Shown: positions 23,922 to 33,785 of the stretch, in pieces
Numbering within the stretch: position 1 is the stretch's first letter
Layout of the letters: each line of letters starts with the position of its first letter
Source: Hymenobacter busanensis
GTDB taxonomy: Bacteria > Bacteroidota > Bacteroidia > Cytophagales > Hymenobacteraceae
Direction: 5' to 3'
DNA length: 64,000 bases
NCBI RefSeq assembly: GCF_008727865.1
Contig: NZ_VTWU01000004.1
Span: 1-64,000 of the forward strand
Notes under the pieces: model-generated
What the model was told of the DNA's origin: nothing
The model's input: only the letters and a program-made list of their open reading frames with translations
Databases searched by the model: none
Program-made: the position numbers and the translations under genes

Positions 23922-25085
23922 ATGACAACAAACTCCTTCGCCCGGTACGCCGCTTTCGGCCTGCTCCTGACCTCGGCCGCCTGCGGCAAAAAAGACGAAA
24001 AGCAGGCCAGCGCCGCCCCGCCGCCCACGCCCGTGGGCCTCACCGCCGCCCGCACCACCGACGCTGTGTACTACGACGAATACCCGGCCACCGTGGTGGC
24101 CCTGAACACCGTGGAGCTGCGCGCCCAGGTGTCGGGCTTTGTGACGGGCATCTTCTTCAAGGAAGGCGAGCTGGTGCCCAAGGGCAAAACGCTCTACGAA
24201 ATCGACCAGCGCAAGTACCAGGCGGCTTACCAGCAGGCGCTGGCGGGCCTGCGCAGCGCCCAGGCCGTGGCCCAAAACGCCAAAGTGAACCTCGACCGGT
24301 ACCAGCGGCTGGCCCAGCAAGACGCCATTGCGCGCCAGATTGTAGACAACGCCTCGACGGCCTACGCCACCGCCCAAAGCCAGGTAGCCGAGGCCCAGGC
24401 CGGCGTGTCGACGGCGCGCACCGACCTCGACTATTCGTTGATTAAAGCACCGTTTACGGGCCGCATTGGTATTTCGCAGGTGCGGCTAGGGGCGCAGGTT
24501 AGCCCCGGCTCTACCTTGCTGAACACCATTTCGAGCGAAGACCCGGTGGGCGCCGACATTGTGGTGAACGAGAAGGATATTGCCCGCTTCGCCCAGATGC
24601 AGCAGCGCAACACCACGGCCGCCAGCGACACCACCTTCCGGCTGGTGCTGCCCGACGGCTCGGCCTACGCAGGCGGCGGCAAAATCCTGGCCATCGACCG
24701 GGGCGTGGACCAGCAAACCGGTACCATGCGGGTGCGGGTACAGTTTGCCAACCCGCAGCGCACCCTCAAAGACGGCATGAGCGCCGTGGTGCGGGTGCTC
24801 AATCAGCAGTCGGGCCGCCGGCTGGTGGTGCCCAACCGCGCCATTGTGGAGCAGATGGGCGAAAACTTCGTCTTCGTGGTGCAGGACTCGGTGGCCAACC
24901 AGCACAAGGTGCAGCTGGGCCCGCGCCTGCGCGACCAAATCGTCATCATGAGCGGCATCGAAGAAGGCGACAAAGTGGTGACGGAAGGCCTGCAGCGCCT
25001 GCGCGACGGCGGCATTGTGCGCGTGGGCGACCCTGCCGCCGCTGCCACTGGTGGCGCGCCAAGCCAGACGGCTGCCGCTAAATAG
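23922..25085 (+). CDS. RND efflux periplasmic adaptor (AcrA/MFP family)
   Basis: 387 residues. Lipoprotein signal with Cys in TSAACGKKDEK (about residue 21), so it is probably anchored in a membrane facing the periplasm. Family features in order: barrel-sandwich start YPATVVALNTVELRAQVSGF, VTGIFFKEGELVPKGKTLYE, alpha-hairpin with AQAVAQNAKVNLDRYQRLAQ, second lipoyl half DLDYSLIKAPFTGRIG, beta-barrel and a membrane-proximal domain with VFVVQDSVANQHKVQLGP and GLQRLRDGGIVRVGDPA. It links the TolC-like channel to the RND pump. A polar Ala-rich tail ends the protein. 89 bp separates it from the pump gene. Confidence 0.95.
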   Translation: MTTNSFARYAAFGLLLTSAACGKKDEKQASAAPPPTPVGLTAARTTDAVYYDEYPATVVALNTVELRAQVSGFVTGIFFKEGELVPKGKTLYEIDQRKYQAAYQQALAGLRSAQAVAQNAKVNLDRYQRLAQQDAIARQIVDNASTAYATAQSQVAEAQAGVSTARTDLDYSLIKAPFTGRIGISQVRLGAQVSPGSTLLNTISSEDPVGADIVVNEKDIARFAQMQQRNTTAASDTTFRLVLPDGSAYAGGGKILAIDRGVDQQTGTMRVRVQFANPQRTLKDGMSAVVRVLNQQSGRRLVVPNRAIVEQMGENFVFVVQDSVANQHKVQLGPRLRDQIVIMSGIEEGDKVVTEGLQRLRDGGIVRVGDPAAAATGGAPSQTAAAK

Positions 25086-25174
25086 GTAGAGTCAGAAGCA
25101 AATTCTAGTTCGCAACGAGTATTCCTGAACGTCAAGCCAACAGCCAGTAGCTGTCCGCTTATAGCTTCCCAGAA

Positions 25175-28100
25175 ATGATTGCAGAAACCTTTATCCGGCG
25201 CCCGGTCACCGCCATCGTCATTTCGGTGGTGATTGTGCTGGTGGGCGTGCTGGCCATCATCAACCTGCCCGTGGGGCAGTACCCCGAAATTACGCCGCCC
25301 ACGGTGTCGGTGTCGGGCAACTACATCGGGGCCGACGCCCAAACCGTGGAGCAAACGGTGGCCACGCCCGTGGAAGTGCAGGTGAACGGCACGCCCGGCA
25401 TGACCTACCTGCAGAGCAACAGCACCAGCAACGGGCAGATGAGCATGACGGTGAACTTCGAGGTGGGCACCGACATCAACAACGCCGCTCTCGACGTGCA
25501 GAACCGCGTGGGTATTGCCCTGCCCACCTTGCCGCAGGAGGTGCAGCGCCTGGGCCTGACGGTGCGCAAGCGGAACCCGAGCATTCTGATGCTGGTGGCC
25601 ATGTACGCGCCCAAGGGCACCCACAACGTCACCTTCCTCGACAACTACGCCAACGTGTTTGTGAAGGACGCGCTGCTGCGCACCAAAGGCGTGGGCGACA
25701 TTGTGAGCCGGGCCGACGACTTTGCCATGCGCATCTGGCTCAAGCCCGACAAGCTGGCCCAACTGGGCGTGTCGGCGCAGGACATTACGGCGGCGCTGCA
25801 GGAGCAGAACGCCCAGATTGCGGCCGGCTCCATTGGGGCGCCGCCGCAGCAGCAGGGGCAGACCTTCGAGTACATCGTGTTTGTGAAGGGCCGCCTGGCT
25901 ACGCTGGAGGAGTTCGGCAACGTGGTCATCAAAACCCGCCCCGCCGACGGGTCTCTGGTGTACCTGAAGGACGTGGCGCGGCTGGAACTGGGCAAGTTCA
26001 ATTATTCCAGCAACTCGTTTGTGGACGGCAAGCGCGCCTCCTACCTGCTGGTGTACCAGGCGCCCGGCTCCAATGCCCTGGAAACGTTCGAGAACGTGAA
26101 CAAAACCATGGAGCAGCTCAAAAAGAGCTTCCCCGCCGACCTCGACTACGTGGTGCCGTTTGAAGCGGCTACCGTGGTGAAGGTGTCCATCAACGAGGTG
26201 CTGCACACGCTGCTGGAGGCCCTGGCGCTGGTAACGGTGGTGGTGTATCTGTTTCTGCAAAGCTGGCGCAGCACGCTCATTCCGGTGCTGGCCATTCCGG
26301 TGTCCATCGTGGGCACATTTGTGCTGTTCATTCCGCTGGGTTTCACCATCAACACGCTCACCATGTTCGGCTTCGTGCTGGCCATCGGCATCGTGGTCGA
26401 CGACGCCATTGTGGTGGTGGAAGCCGTGGAGCACAACATGAACGAGCGGGGCCTAAGCCCCAAGGACGCCACGCTGGCGGCCATGCGCGAAATTTCGGCG
26501 CCGGTTATTGCCATTGCGCTCATTCTGGCGGCGGTGTTTGTGCCGGTGGGGTTCATTCCGGGCATTACCGGGCGCCTCTACCAGCAGTTTGCCATTACCA
26601 TTGCCATTTCGGTGCTCATTTCGGCTTTTGTGGCTTTGTCGCTCACGCCGGCCCTGTGCACACTGCTGCTCAAGCCCCACAAGCGCGACGAACACTCACG
26701 CGGCCTCGACCGGCTGTTTTACAAGTTCAACTCGTGGTTCGACCGCGTGACCAACAAGTACGGCCGCGGCGTGCAGCGCGGCATCAAGCACGCGCGCTTC
26801 GTGGTGGTCATTCTGGTGTGCATCGTGGTGGGCACCGGGTTGCTGTTCAAGAACAAGCCCTCGGGCTTCATTCCCACCGAAGACGAGGGCCGCCTGATTG
26901 TGACCTTCAACCTGCCTGAGGCCACCTCTACCAGCCGCACCGTGGCCACGCTTCACGAAATCATGAAGGAGCTGAGCCAGGTCAAGGGCATTCGGCACTA
27001 CGCCGGCCTGGGCGGCCTGAACGCGGTCAACTTCTCGTCGAAGTCGAACAGCGGCACGGTGTTTTGCCAATTGCAGCCCTGGGACGAGCGGAAGAACAAG
27101 GAGGAGCAGCTGCAAGGGCTGATTGCAACGGTGCAGCAGCGGCTGAGTCGGCTCAAGGAAGCCAACATCGTGGTGATTTCGCCGCCGGCTATTCCGGGCC
27201 TGGGCAACACCGGCGGCTTCTCTTTTGTGCTGCAGGAGCGCGAGGCCGGCGGCGACGTGAAAACCTTCGACGCCAACCTGCAGGCGTTTCTGGGCGCGCT
27301 GCGCAAGCGACCCGAAATTGCGGGGCCGTTTTCGTTTTTCACCGCCAACACCCCCGGCTACCAGCTCAGCATCGAACGCGAAAAAGCCAAGAAGTTGGGC
27401 GTTTCCATCGCCGACATCAGCCAGGCGCTGCGTACCTACCTGGGCTCGGCCTACGTGAACGACTTCACGCTCTACGGCCGCAACTTCCGCGTGGTGGCCC
27501 AGGCCGACAGCATGTACCGCGGCGACATCCAGAACCTGAGCCAGTATTACGTGCGCAATTCCGCCGGCGGCATGGTGCCCCTGAGCACGGTGACATCCTA
27601 CAAGCGCACCGAATCGGCGCCGCTCATCTCGCACTTCAATCTGTTCCGCTCGGCCGAAATCAACGGCAACGCCGCGCCCGGGTATTCTTCCGGCGACGCC
27701 ATCAAAGCATTGCAGGAAACGGCCGCCCAAACCCTACCGCAAGGCTACGGCTACGAGTTTTCGGGCCTGACGCGCGAGGAGTTGCTGGCCGGCGGCCAAA
27801 CGGTGTACATCTTCGCCTTGTCCATCGTGTTCGTGTTTCTGTTCCTGGCCGCGCTGTATGAAAGCTGGTCGGTGCCGTTTTCGGTGCTGCTGGCCGTGCC
27901 GGTGGGCGCCTTCGGGGCTATTCTGGCCCTCACGTTCCTGCCCAAGCTCACCAACAACGTCTACGCCCAGATTGGCTTGATTACGCTCATCGGCTTGTCG
28001 GCCAAAAACGCCATTCTGATCATCGAATTTGCCAAGGAGCGGGTGGATAAAGGCATGCCGCTCGTCGAGGCTACGCTGGAAGCCGTGCGCCTGCGCCTGC

Positions 28101-28390
28101 GCCCCATCATCATGACGTCGTTGGCGTTTATTCTGGGCGTGCTGCCGCTGGTGTTTGCCTCCGGTGCCGGCGCCCAAAGCCGTCAGACCATCGGCTGGAC
28201 GGTGCTCGGCGGGATGCTCTCGGCCACGCTGCTGGCCATTTTCATCGTGCCGGTGCTCTACGTGCTCATCACGCGGGTGGCCTACGGCAAAGCCAAGCTG
28301 GCCGAACTGGAAGCCGCCTACCAGCCCGACGAAGAACACGGCGGCCCGCCATCAACCCACGACGGATTGCCGGCACCCAGCCCGGCGTAA
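25175..28390 (+). CDS. RND multidrug efflux pump (HAE1/AcrB family)
   Basis: 1071 residues, typical of AcrB-type inner-membrane pumps that expel drugs or detergents by proton antiport. Twelve membrane helices in two halves, each with a large periplasmic loop. The N-terminus MIAETFIRRPVTAIVISVVI is characteristic. Motifs seen: QYPEITPPTVSVSGNYIGAD, GIVVDDAIVVVEAVEHNM with the paired proton-relay aspartates at about 409-410, and GLSAKNAILIIEFAKERV with the conserved Lys in the second half. Third gene of the OMF-MFP-RND operon. The C-terminal tail is soluble and Pro/Glu-rich. Substrates cannot be predicted. Confidence 0.97.
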   Translation: MIAETFIRRPVTAIVISVVIVLVGVLAIINLPVGQYPEITPPTVSVSGNYIGADAQTVEQTVATPVEVQVNGTPGMTYLQSNSTSNGQMSMTVNFEVGTDINNAALDVQNRVGIALPTLPQEVQRLGLTVRKRNPSILMLVAMYAPKGTHNVTFLDNYANVFVKDALLRTKGVGDIVSRADDFAMRIWLKPDKLAQLGVSAQDITAALQEQNAQIAAGSIGAPPQQQGQTFEYIVFVKGRLATLEEFGNVVIKTRPADGSLVYLKDVARLELGKFNYSSNSFVDGKRASYLLVYQAPGSNALETFENVNKTMEQLKKSFPADLDYVVPFEAATVVKVSINEVLHTLLEALALVTVVVYLFLQSWRSTLIPVLAIPVSIVGTFVLFIPLGFTINTLTMFGFVLAIGIVVDDAIVVVEAVEHNMNERGLSPKDATLAAMREISAPVIAIALILAAVFVPVGFIPGITGRLYQQFAITIAISVLISAFVALSLTPALCTLLLKPHKRDEHSRGLDRLFYKFNSWFDRVTNKYGRGVQRGIKHARFVVVILVCIVVGTGLLFKNKPSGFIPTEDEGRLIVTFNLPEATSTSRTVATLHEIMKELSQVKGIRHYAGLGGLNAVNFSSKSNSGTVFCQLQPWDERKNKEEQLQGLIATVQQRLSRLKEANIVVISPPAIPGLGNTGGFSFVLQEREAGGDVKTFDANLQAFLGALRKRPEIAGPFSFFTANTPGYQLSIEREKAKKLGVSIADISQALRTYLGSAYVNDFTLYGRNFRVVAQADSMYRGDIQNLSQYYVRNSAGGMVPLSTVTSYKRTESAPLISHFNLFRSAEINGNAAPGYSSGDAIKALQETAAQTLPQGYGYEFSGLTREELLAGGQTVYIFALSIVFVFLFLAALYESWSVPFSVLLAVPVGAFGAILALTFLPKLTNNVYAQIGLITLIGLSAKNAILIIEFAKERVDKGMPLVEATLEAVRLRLRPIIMTSLAFILGVLPLVFASGAGAQSRQTIGWTVLGGMLSATLLAIFIVPVLYVLITRVAYGKAKLAELEAAYQPDEEHGGPPSTHDGLPAPSPA

Positions 28391-28480
28391 AAGCAACCCT
28401 TGCACTTGAACAGAACGGCGTGCTTCGCAGAGCAGGCCGTTCTTGCGTTACTTGCCGCCCCGCAACCGGCCTCAACCTCT

Positions 28481-29080
28481 ATGACCTCCGATACCTCGCT
28501 TCTTTTCGACCCCGAGCAGTTCAACCGCCTCGTGCAGGCCCGCCGCAGTATTCATCCGCCGCAGTTTGTGCCCGGTCAGGTAGTGCCCGAGTCCATTGTG
28601 CGGCAGATGCTCGAAAACGCCAACTGGGCCCCCACGCACCGCCGCACCGAGCCGTGGCGCTTTGTGGTATTCACCGGTGCCGGACTGCAGAAACTCGCCG
28701 CGTTTCAGTCGGAGCTCTACCGCCAGCACGCCGGCGACCGGTTCGATGAGAAGAAGTACAGCAAGCTCAAAGATGGCCCCATGCTGTGCTCCCACGTTAT
28801 TGCCATCGGCCTGAAGCGCCACGACGAAGTGCCCGAAGTAGAGGAAATAGAGGCCGTGGCCTGCGCCGTGCAAAACCTGCACCTCACAGCCGTGGCCTAC
28901 GGGCTGGGCGGCTACTGGGCCAGCGGCGGCATTACGTACTTGGAGGCCGCCAAGCCCTTCTTCGGCCTCGGCCTGCACGACCGGCTGCTGGGTTTTTTCT
29001 CGCTCGGCTACGTGCAGCAGCAGCCCGGCCGCAACTTCCGCCGCCCCGCCGAGGACAAGGTGACGTGGGTAACTGAATAA
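28481..29080 (+). CDS. Nitroreductase family flavoprotein
   Basis: 199 residues, FMN-dependent oxidoreductase of the nitroreductase superfamily, closest in look to the YdjA-like group (short, single domain). Motifs: NRLVQARRSIHPPQF, ENANWAPTHRRTEPWRFVVF (FMN phosphate and ring contacts), AVQNLHLTAVAYGLGGYWAS and LLGFFSLGYVQ. The start at 28481 follows a Leu-rich open stretch that is not part of the family. It is 90 bp after the RND gene in the same direction and before a strong terminator, so it may be the last gene of the efflux operon. Substrate unknown. Confidence 0.92.
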   Translation: MTSDTSLLFDPEQFNRLVQARRSIHPPQFVPGQVVPESIVRQMLENANWAPTHRRTEPWRFVVFTGAGLQKLAAFQSELYRQHAGDRFDEKKYSKLKDGPMLCSHVIAIGLKRHDEVPEVEEIEAVACAVQNLHLTAVAYGLGGYWASGGITYLEAAKPFFGLGLHDRLLGFFSLGYVQQQPGRNFRRPAEDKVTWVTE

Positions 29081-29101
29081 CACTGCCGTCAGCAGACGGC
29101 A

Positions 29102-29155
29102 CCCCGGAAAAGCAAAGCGCCCGCCGAATTCGGCGGGCGCTTTGCTTTTCCGGGG
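29102..29155. terminator. Long bidirectional terminator hairpin
   Basis: Perfect 27-bp inverted repeat (29102-29128 with 29129-29155) centred on GAATTC, A-rich on one side and T-rich on the other. It serves the convergent genes ending at 29080 and 29157. Confidence 0.92.
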
Positions 29156-29156
29156 G

Positions 29157-30872
29157 TTAGCGGCGTTTAGGCGCTGGCTTGGCCGGTGCGGGTTTGCGTG
29201 GTGCCGGCTTGGCCACGGCTGGTTTTGCAGCGGCCGCAGGCTTGCGTACCGCCTTTTTCGACGCTGCTTTTGGGGTGGCCTTGGCCGGGGCTTTGCGGGC
29301 CGTCGCTTTCTTACCAGCAGCCTTTTTGACCGGTGCCGCCTTGGCTGGCGCTTTCACGGCAGGCACCGGCGGCTCGGGGCCGTATTTCACTTCGGCCGGG
29401 TTCGGGTCGCCGGTCAGGAAGAGGTCGAACTCCACACGGCGGTTGCGGGCGCGGCCAGCGTCAGTGGCGTTGTCGGCAATGGGGTGGGTGGGGCCGTAGC
29501 CGCGCAGCACAACGCGGGTTTCGGGCACGCCCTTGCCTCGCAGGTAGCTGGCGGCGGCGGCGGCCCGTTCGCGGGCCAGGCGCAGGTTGAAGGCGGCCGA
29601 GCCCTTGCTGTCGGTGTGGCCGGCAATACTCAGCGTGTAGTCGGGATACTCGGTCAGCAGTTGGGCAATACCGTCGAGTGTGGCGTAGGAAGCCGGCAGC
29701 AGCGCTGCTTTGTTAAGCTCAAACGCAATGAACTGGGTGGCTTCCTGGAGCTGCTGACGGGCTTCGGCCTTCACTTCGGGACAGCCGCGGTTGGTAGCTG
29801 GCCCGGCGCTGGTGGGGCACCGGTCGTCGGCATCTGCCACGCCGTCGCCGTCGCGGTCGGTTGCCGCAGATGTGGTTGCCGGGGACGTCACCGCCGGGCA
29901 CCCCACGCTATCTACCGGTGTGCCCATGGGTGTATCGGGGCACTGGTCCTGCACGTCGCCCACCCCGTCGCGGTCCGAATCGGGGCAGCCTTGGTATTCG
30001 GCTTTGCCGGGCGTGTCGGGGCACCGGTCGTCGGTATCGGTCACGCCGTCGCCGTCGCCATCCGGACAGCCTTGCAGCTCGGCCACACCCGCCTCGGTGG
30101 GGCACTGGTCCTGGTAGTTGGGCACTCCGTCGCGGTCGTCGTCGAGCGGGCAGCCGTTTTCATTCACCGGCGTGCCGGGCGGCGTATTCGGGCACCGGTC
30201 GCGGCGGTCGGGCACTTCGTCCAGGTCCTGGTCGGGGCCCTGGCCGAGGCTGAACGTCAGGCCCACGGTATGCTGCAAAAACCGGTCGTCCAGCCGGTCG
30301 GCGTCGCGCACGGTGGTGCCGTCGAAGTTGGCATTGAGCGGCAGGTGCTGGCCTGTTTGCACAAACAAGCCCACCACGCCCCCGAGGCGGAAGTTGATGC
30401 CCGCCCCGGCAAACAGGTCGAGGTGGTTTTCGATCTGGTCGTCGGGCTTGCCATCGGTAAAACCGCTGCGGCTGGCGTAGGTCCAGCCCGGTGCGGCCAG
30501 CAGGTAGGGCTGAAAGAAGGCGTTTTCCTTCAGCGCCCAGCCGTTGTTGAGCTTCAGCTTGAAGCCCACGTTCACGTTCACGAGCGTGGTGGAGAAGGTG
30601 GCATTGGGGCCGCGGGTGCCCTTCAGGTCGCCGTAAAATATCTGCCCGTTCAGGTCGAGGCCCCGGGAAAGGTACTGGTTGATGCCGAAGCCCGCCGTGT
30701 AGTTGTTGCGGTCAAAATCCCAATACGAATTGCCGAACGTGCCGCGGTACTGCAGTGCGCTGGCGTGCAAGCCAATGCTGGTCGGGCGGTCGGCGGTTTG
30801 GGCGTGAGCAACTGCGGGCAGCGCTGCCAGCCCCGCCAGCAGAAGCCGGGAATTGAGTAAAAAGTGCTTCAT
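29157..30872 (-). CDS. OmpA family outer membrane protein with thrombospondin type 3 repeats
   Basis: 571 residues from the ATG at 30872, which starts a signal peptide (MKHFLLNSRLLLAGLAALPA...AHAQ). An N-terminal beta-barrel-like part (about 25-205, ending DDRFLQHTVGLTFSLGQGP) is followed by five or so calcium-binding type 3 repeats (DxDxDGVxDxxDxCP pattern, about 205-355) and an OmpA/MotB peptidoglycan-binding domain (FELNKAALLPASYATLDGIA, IAGHTDSKGS, NLRLARERAAAAASYL, RNRRVEFDLFL, about 375-490). The last 75 residues are an Ala/Pro/Lys tail similar to histone H1-like tails. It tethers the outer membrane to peptidoglycan. Close paralogue of 34504-36111. Confidence 0.93.
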   Translation of the reverse strand: MKHFLLNSRLLLAGLAALPAVAHAQTADRPTSIGLHASALQYRGTFGNSYWDFDRNNYTAGFGINQYLSRGLDLNGQIFYGDLKGTRGPNATFSTTLVNVNVGFKLKLNNGWALKENAFFQPYLLAAPGWTYASRSGFTDGKPDDQIENHLDLFAGAGINFRLGGVVGLFVQTGQHLPLNANFDGTTVRDADRLDDRFLQHTVGLTFSLGQGPDQDLDEVPDRRDRCPNTPPGTPVNENGCPLDDDRDGVPNYQDQCPTEAGVAELQGCPDGDGDGVTDTDDRCPDTPGKAEYQGCPDSDRDGVGDVQDQCPDTPMGTPVDSVGCPAVTSPATTSAATDRDGDGVADADDRCPTSAGPATNRGCPEVKAEARQQLQEATQFIAFELNKAALLPASYATLDGIAQLLTEYPDYTLSIAGHTDSKGSAAFNLRLARERAAAAASYLRGKGVPETRVVLRGYGPTHPIADNATDAGRARNRRVEFDLFLTGDPNPAEVKYGPEPPVPAVKAPAKAAPVKKAAGKKATARKAPAKATPKAASKKAVRKPAAAAKPAVAKPAPRKPAPAKPAPKRR

Positions 30873-31072
30873 CGCAGACAGCGTTTTGTCGGAGGGGGTG
30901 GGCTCCGGGCAAAGGGGGTATACCAGCAGTTGGGTAAAAAGTTGCCCCGGAAGCAGCCAACGCATTTTTGGCTTTTGAACTGGGCAAGACTTCAAGTTAG
31001 CAGAAAGTCAGAAACTGCGCAGTAGTGAGCCAAAGAAATTGGATTTTTTGATTGGCATGGCCCAAAACAACC

Positions 31073-31116
31073 GCTGCCGGCTTCGGCCGGGCCACTGGCC
31101 CGCCAAAACCGGCAGC
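31073..31116 (-). terminator. Stem-loop after the S9 peptidase gene
   Basis: Inverted arms GCTGCCGG and CCGGCAGC enclose a second GC-rich stem (GGGCC..GGCCC). On the minus strand it is followed by GGTTGTTTTG. Weak T tract, so moderate support. Confidence 0.55.
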
Positions 31117-31150
31117 AGAAATGTGGGCAGCGCAGCTCCGTACGACGCAA

Positions 31151-33592
31151 TTAGTTGGCCGCGTTGGCGGAGGTAGCAGCCGGCATTTTCACGTATTTGT
31201 CGAGCCAGGCGTTCATCTCCCATAGCATGTGCATGATGTTTTCCCGCGCCGCGTAGCCGTGCGACTCGGCAGGTAGCACCACGTAGCGCGCCGTGGCGCC
31301 GTGGCCTTTCAGGGCATTGTAAAACCGCTCGGTCTGAATAGGGAACGTGCCCGAGTTGTTGTCCAGCTCGCCGTGAATGAGCAAAATCGGGGTCTTGATC
31401 TTGTTGGCGAAGTTGAAGGGCGACATGGCATTGTACACCTCCGGCGCTTCCCAGTACGTGCGCTCTTCGCCCTGGAAACCGAAGGGCGTGAGCGTGCGGT
31501 TGTAGGCACCGCTGCGGGCAATACCGGCCTTAAACAAGTCGGAATGGGCCAGCAGGTTGGCCGTCATGAAAGCGCCGTAAGAGTGGCCCATCACCGCCAC
31601 GCGGCTCGGGTCCACCACGCCCAGGCGCTTGCCTTCGTCGATGGCGGCTTTGGCCGAAGCCACAAGCTGTTCGGTGTACGTGTCGTTCGGCTCTTTGTCG
31701 CCTTCGCCCACTATCGGAATGCTGGCGCCCTGCAGCACCGCGTAGCCCTGCGTTACCCAGAAAATGGGGGAGCCGTAGCCCACGCGCGTAAACGTGTAGG
31801 GGGAGCCCGACACCTGGCCGGCGTTTTTCTTGTCCTTAAATTCCACCGGGTAGGCCTCCATCAGGGTAGGCAGCGGCGCGTCGCCGGGTTTGTGGTTGGC
31901 TGGCAGGTACAGGTTGGCCGTCAGGTCCACGCCGTCGGCGCGCTTGTAGTGCAGCACTTGCTTTTTGGGGGCACCGGCCGCGCCGTAGGGGTTCGGGAAC
32001 TTGGTGAGGGCCGTGAGCTTGCCCGAGCGGGCGTCGCGCAGGTAGTAGTTCGGCGCCTGGTCCACCGACTCGCGGCGGGTGAGCAGGCGCTGCTTGTCGA
32101 AATCGAGGATGGCCAGCGGTACTTCGTAGAACGGTGCTTCTGAACGCCACCAGCGCTTCGAGACTTTGGTTTTTACGTCCAGCTCGTCCACAAATGGCCG
32201 GTCGCCCTCGGGCGACGCGCCGGCGCCAATCAGGTAAATCGTTTGGCTCTTGCTGTCGGTGGCTAACACGTACTGGCCCTGGGCGTTGCGCTTGGTGTAG
32301 GGCGTGCCGGGCGCGTGGTACTTGTCTTGGGCGGAGCGGTCGAAGAGCATGGCCAACGACGGCAGCGCGCCGGGGCTCACGGTGTAGGTTACTTCCTTGC
32401 GGTCGGCCCAGCGCGAGGTGCTCACAAGGGCAATGTTGTTGTTGCCCCAGATGATGTCGTCGAAGCGCAGGGGCAGGGCCGCCAGCTCTTCGGCTTTGCC
32501 GCTAAAGGGAGCGGGCAGCGTGAAAATCTTGTCGCGCACGGCGGCCGTGGCTTTGGGGTCGCCGCCGTCCTGGGCTTCCACCCAGTAAAGCGTGGCGGGA
32601 GCATCGGCACGCCAGTCGTGGGCGCGGGCGCCGGTGGGCACCGCGTCGAAGCTGGTGGGCACGTTGTCGGCCAGCGGCAAATCGTCGAGGGTTTTCACCA
32701 AGTCGCCGGTTACCAGGTCGATAACATCGACTTTCAGCGGGAAGCTGCTCACCGGCAAGGTGTAGGAAAACGGCCGGTGGCGCGTTTTCACCAGCACGTA
32801 CTTGCCGTTGGGCGAGGGCTCGGCCGATTGAATAATGGCGGGCTGGCCCAGGGGCTGTACTTTGCCGCCCACGGTGATTTTCACCAGCTGCGAGGTGGCA
32901 AAGTGCTCAAACAGCCGCTCGTCGGTGGGCGACTTCAGCAAGTCCTGGTAGGTGCGGGCGCCGGATTTTTTACCGGTGCTTTCCTGCACGGCCGGGCCCG
33001 TGGGCGCCGCCGTAGCACTGGGTGCCGCGCCCCGACCGGCCACCAGGCCGCGCACAATCAGCGTTTCGTTGTCGGAAACCCATTCGTAGGGCTTGCCAAA
33101 CACGCTGTTGAGCGTGACACCGGCCAAGCGCTTGGCCGAAACGGTAGCCAAATCGACCACCCACAGCTCGATGCGACCTTCGGCGGCGGCACTGGTGAGG
33201 GTCAGGGCAATTTTAGAGTTGTCGGGCGACCAAGTAACGTCGCTGATGCGGGCTTGCTGGGGCAGGCCGAGCACGGCCAAATCCTTGCCGTCTTCCACGC
33301 GGCGCAGCATCATGCCGGTGGCAAAGCTCACGCGGCTCGGGCCGTTGGTGCGCGGATTGATACGCAAACCAGCCAAGCGGAATTCCGGTTGCGAGAGGTC
33401 GGCAATGCTGGGCATGTCCTGCATCGGCAGCAGCAACATCCATTTGCCGTCCGACGACAGATTGACGCGCGGCGTTTGGGGGGCATCAACCCAGTCGGCA
33501 ATAGCCTTGGGGGGCGTTTGGTAAGGAACGTCCTGCCCTACAGCGACCAAGCTGGCCACCCACATCAGGCCGAGGAGTACGTGTTTTTTCAT
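31151..33592 (-). CDS. Exported S9 family (prolyl oligopeptidase-like) peptidase
   Basis: 813 residues. Start at 33592 begins a signal peptide (MKKHVLLGLMWVASLVAVGQ). A long N-terminal beta-propeller region (about 25-540) is followed by an alpha/beta-hydrolase domain. Catalytic residues are all in place: nucleophile Ser in GHSYGAFMTANLLAHS (about 668), Asp in LIHGELDNNSG (about 740) and His in AESHGYAAREN (about 776). PTLMEAYPVEFKDKK marks the start of the catalytic fold. The combination resembles the glutamyl endopeptidase-type S9 proteins seen in Bacteroidota. Predicted to act on peptides in the periplasm or outside. Monocistronic, between the two OmpA paralogues. Confidence 0.93.
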   Translation of the reverse strand: MKKHVLLGLMWVASLVAVGQDVPYQTPPKAIADWVDAPQTPRVNLSSDGKWMLLLPMQDMPSIADLSQPEFRLAGLRINPRTNGPSRVSFATGMMLRRVEDGKDLAVLGLPQQARISDVTWSPDNSKIALTLTSAAAEGRIELWVVDLATVSAKRLAGVTLNSVFGKPYEWVSDNETLIVRGLVAGRGAAPSATAAPTGPAVQESTGKKSGARTYQDLLKSPTDERLFEHFATSQLVKITVGGKVQPLGQPAIIQSAEPSPNGKYVLVKTRHRPFSYTLPVSSFPLKVDVIDLVTGDLVKTLDDLPLADNVPTSFDAVPTGARAHDWRADAPATLYWVEAQDGGDPKATAAVRDKIFTLPAPFSGKAEELAALPLRFDDIIWGNNNIALVSTSRWADRKEVTYTVSPGALPSLAMLFDRSAQDKYHAPGTPYTKRNAQGQYVLATDSKSQTIYLIGAGASPEGDRPFVDELDVKTKVSKRWWRSEAPFYEVPLAILDFDKQRLLTRRESVDQAPNYYLRDARSGKLTALTKFPNPYGAAGAPKKQVLHYKRADGVDLTANLYLPANHKPGDAPLPTLMEAYPVEFKDKKNAGQVSGSPYTFTRVGYGSPIFWVTQGYAVLQGASIPIVGEGDKEPNDTYTEQLVASAKAAIDEGKRLGVVDPSRVAVMGHSYGAFMTANLLAHSDLFKAGIARSGAYNRTLTPFGFQGEERTYWEAPEVYNAMSPFNFANKIKTPILLIHGELDNNSGTFPIQTERFYNALKGHGATARYVVLPAESHGYAARENIMHMLWEMNAWLDKYVKMPAATSANAAN

Positions 33593-33785
33593 GTAAAACG
33601 AGGAAATCTTCCTAAGCTGCACTTATCCAAGCACTAAGGTACAAGATCCTGCGAAGTCAGCCATACATGAAGCCACGCTTTATCCAATTTTGAAAGACGG
33701 CCCTTGCGTGAAGCCCTGCAATAGTTTATCCTGCAAACCGGGCTGTTTAAAGCGCAGAACGACGTTTTTGCCGTAGTTTTAGGCC

